Assembly (NCBI RefSeq): GCF_050948175.1
Contig: NC_135203.1
Coordinates: forward strand, 4,092,001-4,156,000
Direction of reading: 5' to 3'
Length of the DNA stretch: 64,000 bases
From: Xylocopa sonorina
Taxonomy: Eukaryota > Arthropoda > Insecta > Hymenoptera > Apidae
Shown: positions 1 through 14,450 of the stretch, piece after piece
How positions within the stretch are numbered: position 1 is the stretch's first letter
Layout: the number at the start of each line of letters is the position of its first letter
The notes under the pieces: generated by a model
What the model was told of the DNA's origin: nothing
Databases searched by the model: none
What the model saw: only the letters and a program-made list of their open reading frames with translations
Made by a program: the position numbers and the translations under genes

Positions 1-1039
1 AGCACCGCTGGCCGGTCCAGTGAACCCGGCCGGATTCGGAGCGCGAAATGAAAAACTGGCGAAACTTTCACGGACCGTCTACGGTCGCGGAAATTTCACT
101 ATCTTATTAATGAAAGTCGTCTCGAAAGCCGCAACTTCTAGCGTGCGGGGAGGGAACGGCTGAACAAACTCCGTTCCGCGCGGTCGTAAAAAAAGATTCA
201 AGTCCAGATAGGCGCCGCACGGAATTCTGAATAAAAATAACTCTTCCGTTGAAAACTTCTCGCTTTTTCTTACAATCGTAAGATAATTTAGGGGAGATAA
301 GGTGCGGCAGTGAAAATGAAAAGTGCGAGATTGCATTTTGGTCGAGCGAAAGAGTTTCTGATTACACCGCAACTGAAATATTAATTGCATCGCCCCGCGA
401 TTTCAACGGTCGAGGAAACGTAAAACTCGCGAAGAAAAAGAAAAAAAAAATAGAAACAGAAGTCCGACAAGCGGTACCAAAAGAAAGACGACCCTTAAAA
501 ATCCCAAACGTCGTCGGACGGCGCCACCCGACACCTGCACGTCCCCCACGATCCCGTCCGAAAAGGGAATAGAAACGCAGCCCCGGCTACTTTGCATCAG
601 AAAAAGATTTCCCGGTCCACGGGAGGCCATCTGCTCCCAGCGAATGGAGGCGTGTGCACGCGTATCTCGAGGTGTCCAAGGCAGTCGTCAAGTTTTCCAT
701 TCGATTTGCAACGCGGGCCACCGGGCTTAAAGGCGAATCCTCCTCGTGGAAACGAAAGATATAAGGAGGCTGAGACGTGCGGCGAGGGTAGAAAGGGAGC
801 GGCGTGGGTCGTCGAGCGTGCTCCTGGTAGACGTAGGAGGGTCAGGGACGCCTGCAAAAGCGTCCTAACGATGCCCCGTCCGGGGTACGGGAGCACGAAG
901 GAGTTGCAGAAGGTTCCTGGAATAGCGGTAGGTGGAAAGGCTGTAGGAGGAAGCGTATTACCGAGTGGACGGGCCGTAGAGCGGCGTGGCGTGTCCCTGG
1001 GGACGCACGGTCAGGAATACAGGAGGGTAATAGTGTCGA

Positions 1040-1063
1040 GCGTGCGCGCGCGCGCGCGCGTAC
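1040..1063. repeat. Alternating purine-pyrimidine tract with (GC)n core
   Basis: 24 nt strictly alternating with a 17-nt GC core at 1044-1060. Such tracts favour Z-DNA (established property). Confidence 0.95.
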
Positions 1064-1741
1064 CCGCGCTCCGCGTCGGACGCGCCAAGAGTCTGGCATC
1101 GTGCCCGGACATACAGGGCCCTTCCTTCGTGACGAGCTTGTTAAATTTATCGAAAGCGTCAAATTAGGAGAGAACCAGACCGTCCTCTACTCGGATGCGC
1201 CGACCAATCCCGCCACCGCTTCGCTACCGCCTCGCGTGCTCCGCCTACGACCCCCCGGGTGCCGGATCGACGTTCGAACACCTCTCGCACCTTCGCGGAC
1301 TTGTACTTTTCCATCGAGACGAGGCGAGGAAACGGTCGATCGACGGGAACGTTCACCCGGTGCCTGGTTACCGATCTGGCCTCGCATCGGTGCAGGTGTA
1401 CGCGCGACGAACGTCATCAACGAAAGTGAACGGGGACTTTTCGTATGGGAACGATTGAGAGGTGCAGCTCTGATTTCATCTGCGAGTATTGAAATGGGAC
1501 TTTCGCCAATACCTTATTGTTTGCGGATGGTCGAAGTAATACGAGGAAGAAGTAGGGAGTTGAGATTGCTATTGCGCTGAGACGCTTCGTGGTAGATTAG
1601 GTGTGAGGTGTCTTGCAGTTAGATATTACTAGTTTGATAAGCTTTGGTGATTCATTGATGAATTGATATTTTATTCGTTATTATTGTGGCAACGGTGGTA
1701 AATGGAATACGATTTTTGCGAGCATCGATCGTACGAACGAT

Positions 1742-1780
1742 CACCTCGAGCATAGAAACGAGGCGCCCCTTCTCGAGGTG
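1742..1780. repeat. Inverted repeat, 9-bp stem
   Basis: Stem cacctcgag (1742-1750) pairs with ctcgaggtg (1772-1780) across a 21-nt loop. A bulged extension (aac / gtt) outside is possible. Function unknown. Confidence 0.8.
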
Positions 1781-2530
1781 GGTGGTTACAGCTTGTTCAA
1801 CTACGACACGCCTACTTTTTATACCTTCAGTTACAGAGGTCATTAAATTACAGGAACGTCGCGGGAGAAAATAAAAAAAAATAAAAAACGGAGAGAAAGT
1901 AGAAGGGAAACATAAAATACAGCTGATGTTTCGTTTTACGCTTCGCTAACGAACACTGACCGTTCCACGTTCGCCTGTGATTTATGAAACGTTCAACAGA
2001 AAGAGTGTGCATCGCGACTTTAATAATCAGTTTTGCCTTTTTCGAATTCTCGGCACGCCGCGCGAGATCGGCGCGCCACGGAAACGATCTCGCCCGCGTC
2101 CGCCGTTCGAACCGATTCCTCGTAACGTTGATGTTAATGTTTAAACATTTCGAAGCTCGACGCTCGCGGAACCCTTCCTATACCGCGTGGTCGTTATTTT
2201 ATAAATTACAAAATGTCACGAGCGAGTAGACAATACAGGTTACCCGGGGGCTGGATCCGCGTCCGCCCGCCGCGATGATTTATAATAATAATTACAGCTA
2301 CCGCTCGTCCATCAATTTTGGCGTCGCTGTGTATTTTTAATGCGGATGGCCCCGTTCCAGGTAGCTGCACCGGCTCGTATATCACCGACAGTTTTGTGCA
2401 AGCTGTTACGAAGCGGCGCGCAGCGAAATAAAATTTTCCCTCCATGGAAAGTCGCAGTGTCGTAGGAACAGGCGCATAGGTCGCCTCCCGTCTTTCTCCT
2501 ACCTTTTTTTCTTTCCCATCCCCTCGCTGT

Positions 2531-2556
2531 CCCTCTCTCTCTCTTTCTCTCTCTCC
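2531..2556. repeat. CT-rich microsatellite
   Basis: Interrupted CT repeat (one ttt break) followed by a T run and purine-poor sequence. Confidence 0.9.
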
Positions 2557-4048
2557 ATTTTTTTTTGCTCCTCGTCGGACACGTTGCATATTTAAATTCT
2601 GCCGAGCAATAACTTTATCGCGAAATCAAGGAGTCATCCCTGTGACGAGGAAATCGTGCTCGTGTAGCGTCACTTTTATTACACGGCCTCCGTTTTTGCT
2701 CGTTTTGTCCAACTTTTCCAATTTGCTTTCCTCCCTCCGTGATTATCTTTTTACCTCGCCCCGTCTATCTTTCTTTATTTAATAGATACAGTTTAAATAT
2801 GCAGCTTTCACGGCAGGGCAACACGCGTGACACGTGTTACCATTTCTAAAGGGTTGACGTTCAGCCAACCGATAATTTCTTTAAGCCACGATCGTGGACA
2901 TGGTATTCTCTTAAAGCGCGTAGAATTCGCGGTCGCGCGATTAAGCAGTGACCGTAGATGCGAATACAAATTTCGTGGGGGATCCTCGTTGATTCTGCAA
3001 TTGAACAACGACAGCCTGAGACCAGAAGTATTGGCAATTCTTGAGCAATTATATGAATGCCAGTCGCTGGCCATTGGACGAGTTTTTGCTGAGATACGTG
3101 CGACTCCGCTCGATTAATCGTTAAAAATACGTTAGCGGACTAAACGATCGAATACAGGCTTCTAATTGGATCGACAGCAATTTAGGTCACGCGGAAGAAA
3201 GGCGTTATCATCGGTGGGAGCGAATGCTAGCCTTATACGCCTCGTCCCTCTTCTAATGGCAATGTTTCATGGGAATTCGCAAGTGACTGTCGATGAATTT
3301 TAAATACATGCGTGAACATCGTATCATTTATCGAACAAATTGAATAAAAAGTATGTAACATATTCGCGTGCCACTCGAATATTACACATCACAAACTTAC
3401 ATAAAAAAAAAAAGAGGAAAAGCAACGTTTCATATACGATACAGAACAGATGCACGCGAAACCTGTTAAGTATGTTATTAATTCCTGAATAAAGTGTTGA
3501 AAAATGCAAAAACGCGAAGCGCGCCCGGACGGCAACAATTTGTCAGGACCATAAAAGGCCCGTGCGGCAATCGATCACGGGATAACCCAATTACACTGAA
3601 ACGCGCGTTACACCAGCCTAATCGTATCCCCCCACCTTTGGCGGCCGATCCGGCGAGAGAATCGTATCCCACGGATCCGCATTAATTCCCTATCATCCCC
3701 CTGGCCGGTCTCGAAACGGAAAGGCGATTGTTCCAGCCGGCGGTGCGACAATCGCCGCATACCAGCCAGCGGGAAGAGTTGCCAATAGGACGTGTCAGGT
3801 CGGCACGCTCGGCAATCACCGGGCCAGGTTGATCTTAAATGAAATCCACGGTATCGTAGACGCGCCGATAAATGACCGTGCGAGCGGCGCAACGGTTGAA
3901 TCGCTTAATAAGCGTTATTCCGTGACAAATTACCGGGTCGTGATGCCTGGTATGCCGAGGTCGTCGTCGCCGTCGACGTCGCCGCTGCCAACAGAGCCGC
4001 GCACAGAGAACGAGCTGAAGGGCGAGAGGGATAGAGACAGAGAGAGGC

Positions 4049-4070
4049 AGAGAGAGAGAGAGAGAGAGAG
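4049..4070. repeat. (AG)11 microsatellite
   Basis: Perfect AG run inside a broader purine-rich block from about 4015 to 4090. Confidence 0.97.
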
Positions 4071-6950
4071 ACAGTGAGAGAAGGGCTGAAGAGGTCGATT
4101 TCGAGGCTGGCTTCGGTAACGGATCGTCGTGTTACTGGCGCGCGGTAACATACAACACGGAACCAGCCATCAAGATCCACCACGGGTCGGAATGACAATA
4201 ATTGATCCCCCCTCCTCCCAACGACGCCACTTTCCAACCCCGTTCGCCTCTGTTCTTCGCGTACCCGTCGTTTCGACGTCTTTCCCTTTTCATCTTGTAT
4301 CGCTCTCGATACTCGCCCAGCACCCACCCCTTTGTTCCTCGTCGAACCTACTCCATCTTCCTCCGTCATCCGCGAAGGCCCGCTCCAAGGCGACATTGTG
4401 CCGCTCGCGCTGGTAATTTCATGCTCGAACTGACAGGGTCGATGGAAACCACCAGTCAGAGGGATCTTCAGCCAAGGTGACGGCGCGTCATCTTTCATCA
4501 TCTCGGTTAGAGAGCAACACCTGCCGCCAACATTTCCGCCGCGGAGGCCTTGATTTAGAAACCGTTTCGTCGCCGGGGAGATCGTGACGCGGATGCCACG
4601 CTGTGAGGAAAAACGGTGGGACGGAAGGAGGGCGAAGGGATATTTTTGGAACCAGGAAGAAGAGCTGGCTAACGCGCTCGTTATGGATTACGGTGGAAGG
4701 CTGGAGGATGGTACTTTGATGTTTTTATAATTGGATACGTGTTAATTCGACCTGATTTGTGTTGATTGCAGCAAAAATATGATTGTCAATTGTGAATCGA
4801 AGACACCACCTTTGGTAGATCGAGCGTTAATGTAAGGATGATGGGTCGCGTGTTTTTTCATTCGCGCGCAAAAGTGCCGCGTTATTGCGAGGAATTAAGC
4901 GTCTGGTGCAAATATTTTGCAGCAGTTGCAAATGGCGGCTAAAAAGAGGGCTGGTTAAACGTGGACGCGTTTTTCGGATGGCGAAACGTATGGAATTGCT
5001 CGCTGCGTGCGCGGGTGCGCGAGCTGCGATACGATTATGTGCGATTTAAACCTCGCAAAAAGTCGCGAGCTAGCGTGGCGTTACTTTTGAGAAGATTAAA
5101 AGCTGGTTCGCGTAACTTCGTAAACAGATTAGAGCGGGCAGCTTTGGCGCGAGCAGGTGTATCGCTCGCCACTAATCACTGAGGGCATTAGAAGTATATT
5201 CAGCTTGAATCATGCGGTTTCTACTTTCCACTTCGTACTCTGCAAGCTTTCACTAGAATACACTGCATATGTAAAACCCGATGGAACTTTAAAAATATAA
5301 GTTTTATAATTTCAATGCAAGCACAAATCGTACTCGACTGTGTAATAAATCAGACGGTAAGTCTTCTGCTCCTCTTCGCATGCTCCATCGACGAACACCA
5401 AATTACAGTAGAAACCATCGAAGAGGAATTACGACAAAAGAAACTTTCCTTTCCGCCGCGTAACAAACGATATCAATCCCAGTGGATGCTCCACGAGAGC
5501 GACGCAAAGTGTTTGGCTACACACGGCGGGCTGGCGAGCGGCGGCTAACAAAATTTCAGAACTCCACCGCGATAATTACGAGGATAATTTGGCCGGGATT
5601 AAATTTCTGGCGCCGCGTGCGGTTCCCAATCCGTTGTGTTGCCTCGAAGATTCGATAACGACCGAAGGGCGCGCGACTTAGGGAGGAGCCGGCCCTTGGG
5701 GAGGCGCGGTTCCAGACTTCGTTCTGTCTGTCGGCGATACACCTCGTTACGCTGGTAATGGCATTGTCGATTTTTCCTGCACGACAACCTGCTGGGACGC
5801 GAGATCGCATGGCTAGCCCGACGGGAACCAACGAGGATCAAAGATCAAGGAGCTGGGGACCGAACAGAGCCCTGACTATGATTACGGACTTGTATTATAG
5901 AAAAATCCGCAGACCCAAACGATAATAACAGGTTTACCAGTTTCCGGTACACTTGGGAATCCACGGGAGCGATTCAGAATCGATAGAGCCTGACGACAAG
6001 AGGTTATCTTTTCGTTAACGAGACCGTAGAGAAATTGGAACGACGGAATTAGTTGTTGAAATTTTATTTCGTGTCTTCCAGTCTCGCGTTGAGAAGAGAG
6101 GATGAAAAACATTCGTTCGTATCGCCCGTGCGTTGTCAGAATGCGTTGGATTCGATTAAAAACGGTTAAATATTCATACGAGCATGTTGGTTCGAAGCGA
6201 ACAGCTTGAAACCGCAGAAAGTTTCGGAGGCGAGCTAATAGAATTGTGTTTAAACACATCCGCCGACCGCTCAACTCAAAGAAGACACGTTACCGTCATA
6301 AAACACAGGAGAGACCGGTAATTCGCCGCGTCGTGCGGCTTCGCGTATAACTTTACGCTTCAAACTCAGTTAACGCCCGTGGCCAAAAACCGTGCCGGAT
6401 GGCGAACGAATCGACCCCCGGTCGAGCGACGAGTTCACTAAAACGACGAAATATGGGAGCCCATTAAGACTCGCGACTCGAACACTTTGGAGAACTCGAA
6501 GAAGAAATAATCCTTCCTATTAAGCGAACAAATGGTCCACCTTTGAAGTTTACGCGTCGAACAAGTGGTCGGTCGAGTCTTGGTACCGGCTCGGCCGATC
6601 AGAACCAGGGATCAAGGACAGATCGCTCGAATCGACGGTCCCAAAGTCTGGTCGGAAGAGGAGAGGCGAAGTTTCATCGTTGGTCGATTTATACCGATGG
6701 CGGATCGATAAGGTCAGGAACGTTACTCGAGGTAAGTAGCGACACGGATTTGTCACGGAACTTCCATTTTACGCGTATAATACGTCAGGGTGTTCGTGAA
6801 CGCGGTTGCCAGAGCCTTCTCAGCTGGGATCGTTTCCCGTTGGGGGCCAATACCTTAAAAGCATGCCTCCTCGCCCCGCTTAACCCCGTAGTAACCACTG
6901 AGAACACCCTCCGGAACAGTCACTATCAGATTCGAAGCCCCGATGCAAGA
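4071..6950. other. Non-coding intron
   Basis: 4205-4380 is pyrimidine-rich on plus. The rest is mixed. A donor-like gag|gtaagt on plus at 6729-6737 has no supporting exon. Confidence 0.6.
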
Positions 6951-7400
6951 TAATCCTTCTCTTACATCCGCCTCCGACCCTCCTCTTCCCCTCCGCCCCA
7001 CACTCGTTCACCCTTCGTCCACCGTTCGACTCTCCGCGTGTATCTCTTTTCATCCCTCGCTCTCATCATCCCCCTCGAACCTCGCCCGCCCGAGTGTGAA
7101 TCGACGATTTTCGCTATCAAGCCCGGCTTATTCGCGAGAAGGTGAATCCAACCCCTCCGCCAGAGACGTGTATAACACAATTTTTCTACTCGCCAAGCCA
7201 GCTTCACGGACGATCGGTTCACGATGTCTATTCCACGCTCCTCTTTCTTTTCTTTTCCTTTTTTTTTTTCGCTTCTCCACCCCACGAGGACGGTCTATCT
7301 GACCGTTTCGTTTCTCTCTCGTACACGTTCTTCCGCGGCTTATTTCACCCCGTCGACCGTTTCACCACGGTCGATCTTTCTCTCCTTAAATTCCAACCCT
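6951..7400. other. Pyrimidine-rich block
   Basis: About 450 bp dominated by C and T on plus, including a T run around 7258-7269. In gene sense (minus) this is a purine-rich block. Long apparent frames here are low-complexity Ser/Pro/Phe translations. Confidence 0.75.
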
Positions 7401-10400
7401 CGTCAGAGACGCTCGTCGTATGAACAGCTTGTATCGAGCAACGTCCCGCGACTCGTTTATTTTTACCATCCGCGTGACGAAAATCGAGTTCCATCTTCTA
7501 CGTGATACGGATTGCTTCCGATTTAATGACACTTGAAAGATGATACTCGATTACAGCGGTTTCGTTTGGCTCTGGAATTTACGTCGACTTTAATTATATA
7601 TCTTTCTTTCCCGATAAAATGCATCCGGTGTCTTGGTTCAAGTATTAATATGTAATGATTTTCTTTTCCGATAAGCGACTATTTCAGATGTAATACTGGA
7701 GTAGAAAAGAAATAAGATACGTCAGCAGCAGAAGATTAAAATTAATGTACGATCATTCATTTCTGGATAGAATTAGATGTGTAATAAATAATCAAGAAGA
7801 AATTAAATAAGAAAATGAATATTACGAACAACGCTCGTATATTGAAAAATTTTCTGTAAGTAGGATCATCCCCTGTCTGACCAAACGTAAGCTCCCACCG
7901 TATATCACCCAAAAAACACGATGTAAATCCAATATTTTCCAACCGACTACGATGTCATTTAGCAAACAAATTGCAATCGTAATAACTATTTTCACTGAAA
8001 ATAGAAACAGTTACGGAATAAAAGTGATACCACGTGAAACGAATCCGCAACATCGACTGGCAATTGTTTCGCGCACCTCTGACCCATCGAGTCGATTGTT
8101 ACTCGATTTCATCGATCGAAAGCGTACCAACAGCGCGAAGGTAACAAGCGCGTTAATTAAATTACTTGTACACTCCGCTCGCTAATAAATAGCGTCTTTG
8201 AGAGGTCGGATGGCCGGCGTTAAATTTTCATCGAGCACGAAACGAAGACGGTACCAGCCGACAGCGATCGGTCAGAGAGGAGGCTCGCTGAATTTTAGAT
8301 CGATAACGCGAGATTTGCTGGTCGATGTGAATTCTCATTTAATTGTTGCGAACTCGTTCATGGTCGAGCGACTCACCGCATAAAAGCGATCTTCATCCCA
8401 GCGGAACGGGGTTAACGGTAAATTACTCACCTGAAACAAAGGAAACAGAAGGATAATGATGAGTGATCAAATTACAGGGTACGAGGGAAAATAAAGTAAC
8501 ATCGCCCGATGGGGGCTGGGGCGCATTAGTCGTCGGCTCTGCGTGAAACACGATTGCGCGGGATTAATATTTCCTTTAATTACGGCCGCCTCTGAAGGGA
8601 CGTTATTAAAATACCGCGAGCGAAGAAACTTTTCAATAATGTATCGCTGGTACAACAACGTTGGTTAATTACGCGTTAGACCGCGCTAGTTCGAGAGCCG
8701 CGCACGGAAACACGGGTACACTTTTATGATGAATGTTGAAACAGTTGTTAACAGAGGTGCGAGCAATGCTCCGATTTATACCAGTCTAAATCGCTTTCAA
8801 TTCGTTTAACCTAACGTTCGTTTTTTTTCAGCTAACAAATATATTCCCTGCTCGCGTTACTGTTCGAAATTTAACGAATCTCGAAAGTGTAATATCCGAA
8901 GGAGGTTCGAAGGAAGAGGACCTGGCAACGCTCTATTATCGTCACAAGGTGGAAGGCAGCATCTCGAAAGGAGAAATCAGTAAAAATTGCTCGGGCAGCG
9001 AAAAAAAGCGGGATCGCAGCTGGCATTAAAGCGCGCGGCGCCGCGACAGGGACAAAAAAGGGGTAAAGGTAAGTGGGTAAAAAGGGAAAAGGAAACGTCG
9101 GTAGGCGTTCCGTAAGCGCGGTTTAATGACAGAGCATATTTCGTCGGCTACAAATTCAGCTTTTCCCTTAGACGACGTCGCGGGGACGTTTACTTCGCTC
9201 CACCCACCCCCTCTGTCTCGCTTTTGCGTTCGCGGCGGCCGTCCGCGGCTCCGCGAGGAACTCGAAGCTATTTTTATCAAAGGAACGGGGCGAGTGTCGC
9301 GAGACGATAAATCATTCGACGGTTCCACCTACTGTATCCACCCTTCTGAAGCAGCCTCGTCGTCTCGTGGCACCGAAGTAACGAGTAGCTTTCATTGGCC
9401 GCGCGGGACGTCCCGGAAAAAGGTAAGAACGATTTTTCACCGTTAGCAACACCTGCGCTAAATGAATACGAATTGATTCAAAGCCGCGCGTCCCGAATCG
9501 GTCTGTTTTATTCTCGACGAACGTTTGTGCCCACCCTCTCTCGTATACACACGCGTGCATACGTGCCGCGTGTGCACACTAGCCCGTTCGCGTTCTCCAC
9601 ACCCCCTTTTCCCTTTGCTCTTTATGCCAGCCGGAGAGCCAGGCTACACAGAGTATCCAGGCCAGACCTACATTTCCGCGACGCGTTTTTCTTTTTTTTT
9701 TTCGCGAAAACGCGTTTTCTGTGAATGTGCCGCGGGAGAATGTGGGACGCGATCCGCAATCCGGCTATATTAAAATTTCATACCGGATGTGCGAAGGGAA
9801 TTAGAGAGAGCAGACGCGTCGCACGGACCATTGAGGCCGTCGACGAATCAAAGGGCGCGCGCCCGGTCGACAGTGTGCAGGCATCTTTGGTCGAGCTAGG
9901 GGTAGCTGCCAGGCGGGAGAGGGTATAAAAGCGAAAAGTAATGGCGGAGCGCAAGGCGTCGGATTTACCGCGATACGTCCCAGAGATATGTTGGTACGCT
10001 TTTCAATCACTTATACAGCGTACAGCTTTCTCCCTTAAATGCGTGCAGCGCAGATTTATTGAATAGTGAAATGGTTGCCCCGAATCAGTCGTGGATTCGC
10101 GAAAGTCTAAACGGATCTTGAGAAAATTCGTTTCAACTGTCTCCAGGGTGGTTCCAAGAATGATGTTTAAAGTCGAGGAACTAGCACGACGTAAGGTTAC
10201 TCGAGTGACGGCGAACGAGCGAAATCGCGCGGCGCAAAATACCCAGTCGCGGCGAAAGAGCATTCTTAAACGCGCGAAACGAAAAGCCGTGGGAACTCGA
10301 ATTCGCAACTAGTTCCGGTCGTATCGCATCGCGTTTTTGCAGCACGTCAAAGTGCGCTCGTATCCGGGCCAGCGAAGCGCGCGGGCGCACAAGGAATAAT

Positions 10401-12177
10401 AAATTCCTGGCTAACGCGGGTCCCCTTTTCATAAAATTTGAAGAACACCTCTTACAATCTCGGCTAGCGAGCCACGTACCACCGTCGAACGGGGCTCCTC
10501 CTTTTTTTCCATTCTTTTTGCCAGTAATATCCACCGAGGGGAAATGTTTAGTCAGCGTTTCCGAGTCGACCCGCGTTCACCTAACTCGCGAGTCACCCGG
10601 CCGGGAAATCAGGAAAGGATCGTCGATTCGCGTACGACAACCAATCGCCGACCCCCTTTCGTAACGACTCTCGCGGATGAGTTTCTCCTGCCCTCCACCC
10701 TCCAGTTACTTTTAATCAAGAACGCGAATTTCGTCGTCGCTTTCGTTTTGATCGATCACCAATTCGAGAAGTTCATTATAAACGCGGTTGCTTAAACTGT
10801 GCAATCCGCGGCGAAATGGTTTTGAAACCTGTAGAAAAAACCGATTCATAGCAGGGCAACACGTTCCGTCGACGAAACAATCGTCACTGGACGCCCGCGA
10901 CTGTCGACTGAACTTTTTCTTTTTTTTTTTTTTTAATGCGTACCCGTACGAGGAATAATTAAAACGCAACTGGTATGCGCGTGACGTTCGAGGCTCGATA
11001 AATCAGCGACACGTTGCGCGGCTGGCTCCCGTAAAATCCCGCGTTGCACGCGTACGCGCCAGCGACACGTTCCCTGTAATCAAATTGTTCCCATTCGATC
11101 TTGCGGTGCGAGTGGTACGCGCCCAGTGTCCAGTGTGTCCAGCGACGTGCCGCTGCCTCGCGAATGGTCCCGAGCTGGTGATGCCAGATGGAGAGAAAAA
11201 TTGCGTCGATGGATCTGATGGTACCCGTGGTGGTCTATTTTAATAACCGTTGCGTGATAGGCTATAAGTGTTAATAGCGGTCTTATGTGTCGCAGGCTGT
11301 ATGCCAACGTAAATGACTCGCGAGTATGACACTGAAGGTGAGTTAAAAATTGAGTAGAAGACTGAACCGCGTGGAGATAAACTACAAAAGTGACACGAAT
11401 GTTGTAATAATTACGATTGTTAAATACTTTGATGTTTCACGCTATTATTTTCTGCTTGCACCGATCCCGCATGTGTACACACGTGACTCTGTGTTTCCTA
11501 CGCGATCCCTACAGTAAAGCTTCCACAGAGTCCTTGTTCAGAGATGCGGAACGGTTCCACTAAGTTCTAGCGCCGCTGGTTTGGTCACGGTGTGCTAGAA
11601 GGCTGGTTAAAAATACATCGTAGCTCGTTTCCAGGGTTAGTTACTTGCTCGTACGGGGTGGACGGGAAAAGGACGCGTTAATTGTCAGCTTCGAACGTAC
11701 TAGTATCATGGTCTCCACGGTGGGAATGGTCCTGGCCAGGTTAGTTTGACGTTAAATAAACTGGCGGCCTTTGACGTCCAAAGTTACGCTGCGGACCGTC
11801 AGGTAACGAGGACGAAACGCGACCGTCGAGTTGTGTCTCGTTAACGAGGCGTTTCTTATTTTTACTGCGCGCCATTTGCCGTTTCCTTTGACGGGCAATT
11901 CGATGGAAACGCGGGGACCTGTGGCGATTAGTCGGGATCGCGATTATTGCGAGCGAGAATTCGGTTCGACCGCCGGACGTGAGAGTGACGTACGGTTGGA
12001 CAATTTCGCTTCGACCAAGTGTGAATTCAGCTGGTTTATTTGAAATGGTAATTGAACGTCCGCGGTGGAAGGAAGCAAAAACGTACTCGATTAATTGGGT
12101 ATTACTTGATTACAGATACCGGAATCGCTTTCGCCATTTTTGCGTTCGTATCTCTCGTTCACCGCGAGTTTATTTTC

Positions 12178-12194
12178 CGTGCGCGCGCGCGTGT
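12178..12194. repeat. Alternating CG/GT tract
   Basis: 17 nt alternating pyrimidine-purine: cgt, five GC steps, then gtgt. Confidence 0.93.
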
Positions 12195-13334
12195 CCTTCG
12201 CAGGATGCAAGCTGTATTATTTACGGAGGAAGACTGTGGACGTTTTTTCTTTTCCTTTTCCCGCGTCTTACGCGGGGGTCTGAGGCTTTTTATTTATCAT
12301 ACGTTTAAGCTTCTTTTTAGCATCTAAACGGTTCCTCGCGATGGTATCGAGAGGAATATTCATACGCCTGTGGGAAAATAACAGATTGGCGGGGCGTGCT
12401 GGAGCGAGGCATCGGAAAATCTGTACGCGCGTTCAACTTTCATCGCGAAAAATTCGCAAGCGAAGAGCTGGCTGCCTCTCTTACAGAGATTTACCCACGG
12501 AAATCACCTTATTTTTAATATTCGGGAACTGCCGAAAGAAAATCGACGGTACCGGGAATATATTAAAATTGAAAACCGCGATTCTCTTGAGGTAGATGCT
12601 TTTTTTCACCTTTCCACGGAATCGTTTCACGGTACATTGCTCACGCTTTCATGGTTACGCGTGCTTTCAATTTACCGATACGTGCCTCGCTCGTCTTTTA
12701 ATTTCATTATTTTCACGTTTATTCGTTCAAAATGTTTAAATATCACTCGACGCTGGGAATACAGTTTCTCTTCGGGAGAACCGATGTATTTAAACTCCGA
12801 CCACTCCAAGGTGAAACCCCTCGATCAAGATGGCCTCGCAGAATACCGGATCCTGACAGGTGAAATCATCCGTGGACGTGTCGCGGCCAACATAATTTCC
12901 CCGTCATCGATTATTTCCGTGGAACGTTTTCTGGATGTGCCGCGCTAGCGTATCTTGCGGTATCCCATAAATCATCGTGACACGTGCATAAACGTTTCCT
13001 AACGTCCAACCCCGGCAAACGAAATAATTTGATAACTAATGGCCGTTGGATTGCCGGTTGGTGCCCGTCATCGGCGGTGCGTGTGTACGCGTGCCCGTCC
13101 GTGTACGCGTGTAAGGAGAATTTTCGTGCGGATACGGCGAAGGATGTAACCGAGGAGCGGATAGATCAATCAATCCGGTACGGCGCATCGCGAATTCGGT
13201 TGTCATCCACGGCCAAAGATGACTGATGGAGATTGATCAGAAACGCTAATGACGCGGACTCGATGATCGACAAAACATCCCTTCGTTAATGGATATCGCG
13301 TTACCGATACTGGCCACTGGCCTGTCCGTTTCAA

Positions 13335-13356
13335 GAAAGTGGTTCTTGCCACTTTC
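13335..13356. repeat. Hairpin, 8-bp stem and 6-nt loop
   Basis: Stem gaaagtgg pairs with ccactttc around ttcttg. Too short for a microRNA precursor. Confidence 0.85.
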
Positions 13357-14066
13357 GAATAGATTAGCGAGCCTCTCGATGCCATTCACGAGGAAGTAAC
13401 TCGCCCTCTGGAAGGATATCGAAAGCTCAGGATTGAACGACGCGGTTTTCTACCCTGTATCGATTGTTATTACAATGAAAAATTCCAGCTACACGTCTTA
13501 TTAAAATTTCTACGATTCTCAGGAATTTAAGCAGCAAATCGTTTCTACCTTTCATCGCTCTCGCCCAGTTGAACGCGCATTCCGTTCGACCCGCGAAACA
13601 TTACCGTCCCACGACAATAAAGCCATTAGAAACCCCTCGAGATTCTTCGCCTAATCTAATCCAACCCAAAAAAAAATACAAACTCCACTTTGAGTTACGC
13701 GAATGCCAAAGCATTAAATCAAGAAGCGAAGGATGCGTATCAATTTTCCCGGGGTAATTACATCCCGGGACCAAGTACGTGCACGTTCGAGCGAAACTTC
13801 GCAGGCTGGGACGTCACGAAACTTCAGATTCCCAGGATCATGGTAACACGATAATAAGAGTCTGATAATACACGAGCCAGTGGGGGGGGGAGAGGCTGAC
13901 GGACGAAATACTCTATTAGGAAGGAATTACGACGGAGGGTGACCCTGTTCAAAGGGAACCCGTTCGCAAGGAAACTTGGCCTGGCAACGGGCGATCAAAG
14001 TCGAGCGTAGCCGAGGCAAAACAGCCATTGTTTCGTGATAACGCGACGGCTAAGGTGCACCAATGG

Positions 14067-14087
14067 GCGCGCGCGCGCGCGCGCGTG
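14067..14087. repeat. (GC)n alternating tract
   Basis: 19 nt of perfect GC alternation followed by tg. Z-DNA prone. Confidence 0.95.
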
Positions 14088-14450
14088 GTAGCTACCAGCC
14101 GTTTCGCCCTATCGACGGTCCAAGCAGCTCGACCGTGGCCGTTGTTCCTCCGTCCGTGTCTCAGGTCGACGGGAACACGGCCAGAGGATCGGGAGAAACC
14201 CGGGGACCAGCTAGGTACTTTACACATTCATGAAGCGGTATCAAAGGCCGTCAAGATCACTGCCTCCGCGGACGCCCCGGCGGGAATCGAAGCGGATCGT
14301 GTCCCGTGTGTTTGCGGTAACCCTAAAACGATCGATCACAGCCCGAGCTCACGAGGTGGCGACCCGAGAATCGATGTCGCGCCACGATGATACCGCTGCA
14401 CCAGCGTCCTCGCGTTTGTGCGCGAGTGACGCTGCAAACGCTCGTTCGTG

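Larger units (their letters stand above)
1..4048. other. Non-coding, CpG-rich intron
   Basis: No recognisable exon. Open frames (for example 592-1167 on plus) are composition driven. Apart from the GC tract at 1040, the stem at 1742 and the CT run at 2531, I see nothing specific. Confidence 0.6.
7401..14450. other. Non-coding intron, mixed composition
   Basis: AT-rich at 7520-7960, then CpG-rich. There is a 14-nt T run at 10921-10934 and a TATA-like tataaaa at 9924 with no downstream gene. Nothing coding was recognised. Confidence 0.6.

Noticed and set aside
592..1167. 191-codon open frame on plus
   Set aside because: Gly/Arg-rich translation of CpG-rich DNA that runs through the GC tract. 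No family resemblance.
9924..9930. TATA-box-like tataaaa (also tataaat at 20607)
   Set aside because: No initiator, gene or transcript feature downstream. Such words are expected by chance in 64 kb.
11708..11742. Short start-like segment (MVSTVGMVLAR) ending at ccag|gttagt on plus
   Set aside because: It is very short, the donor is weak and no family is recognised. Likely chance.
13335..13356. microRNA precursor from the hairpin
   Set aside because: An 8-bp stem is far too short. The same applies to the stems at 1742 and 26927.
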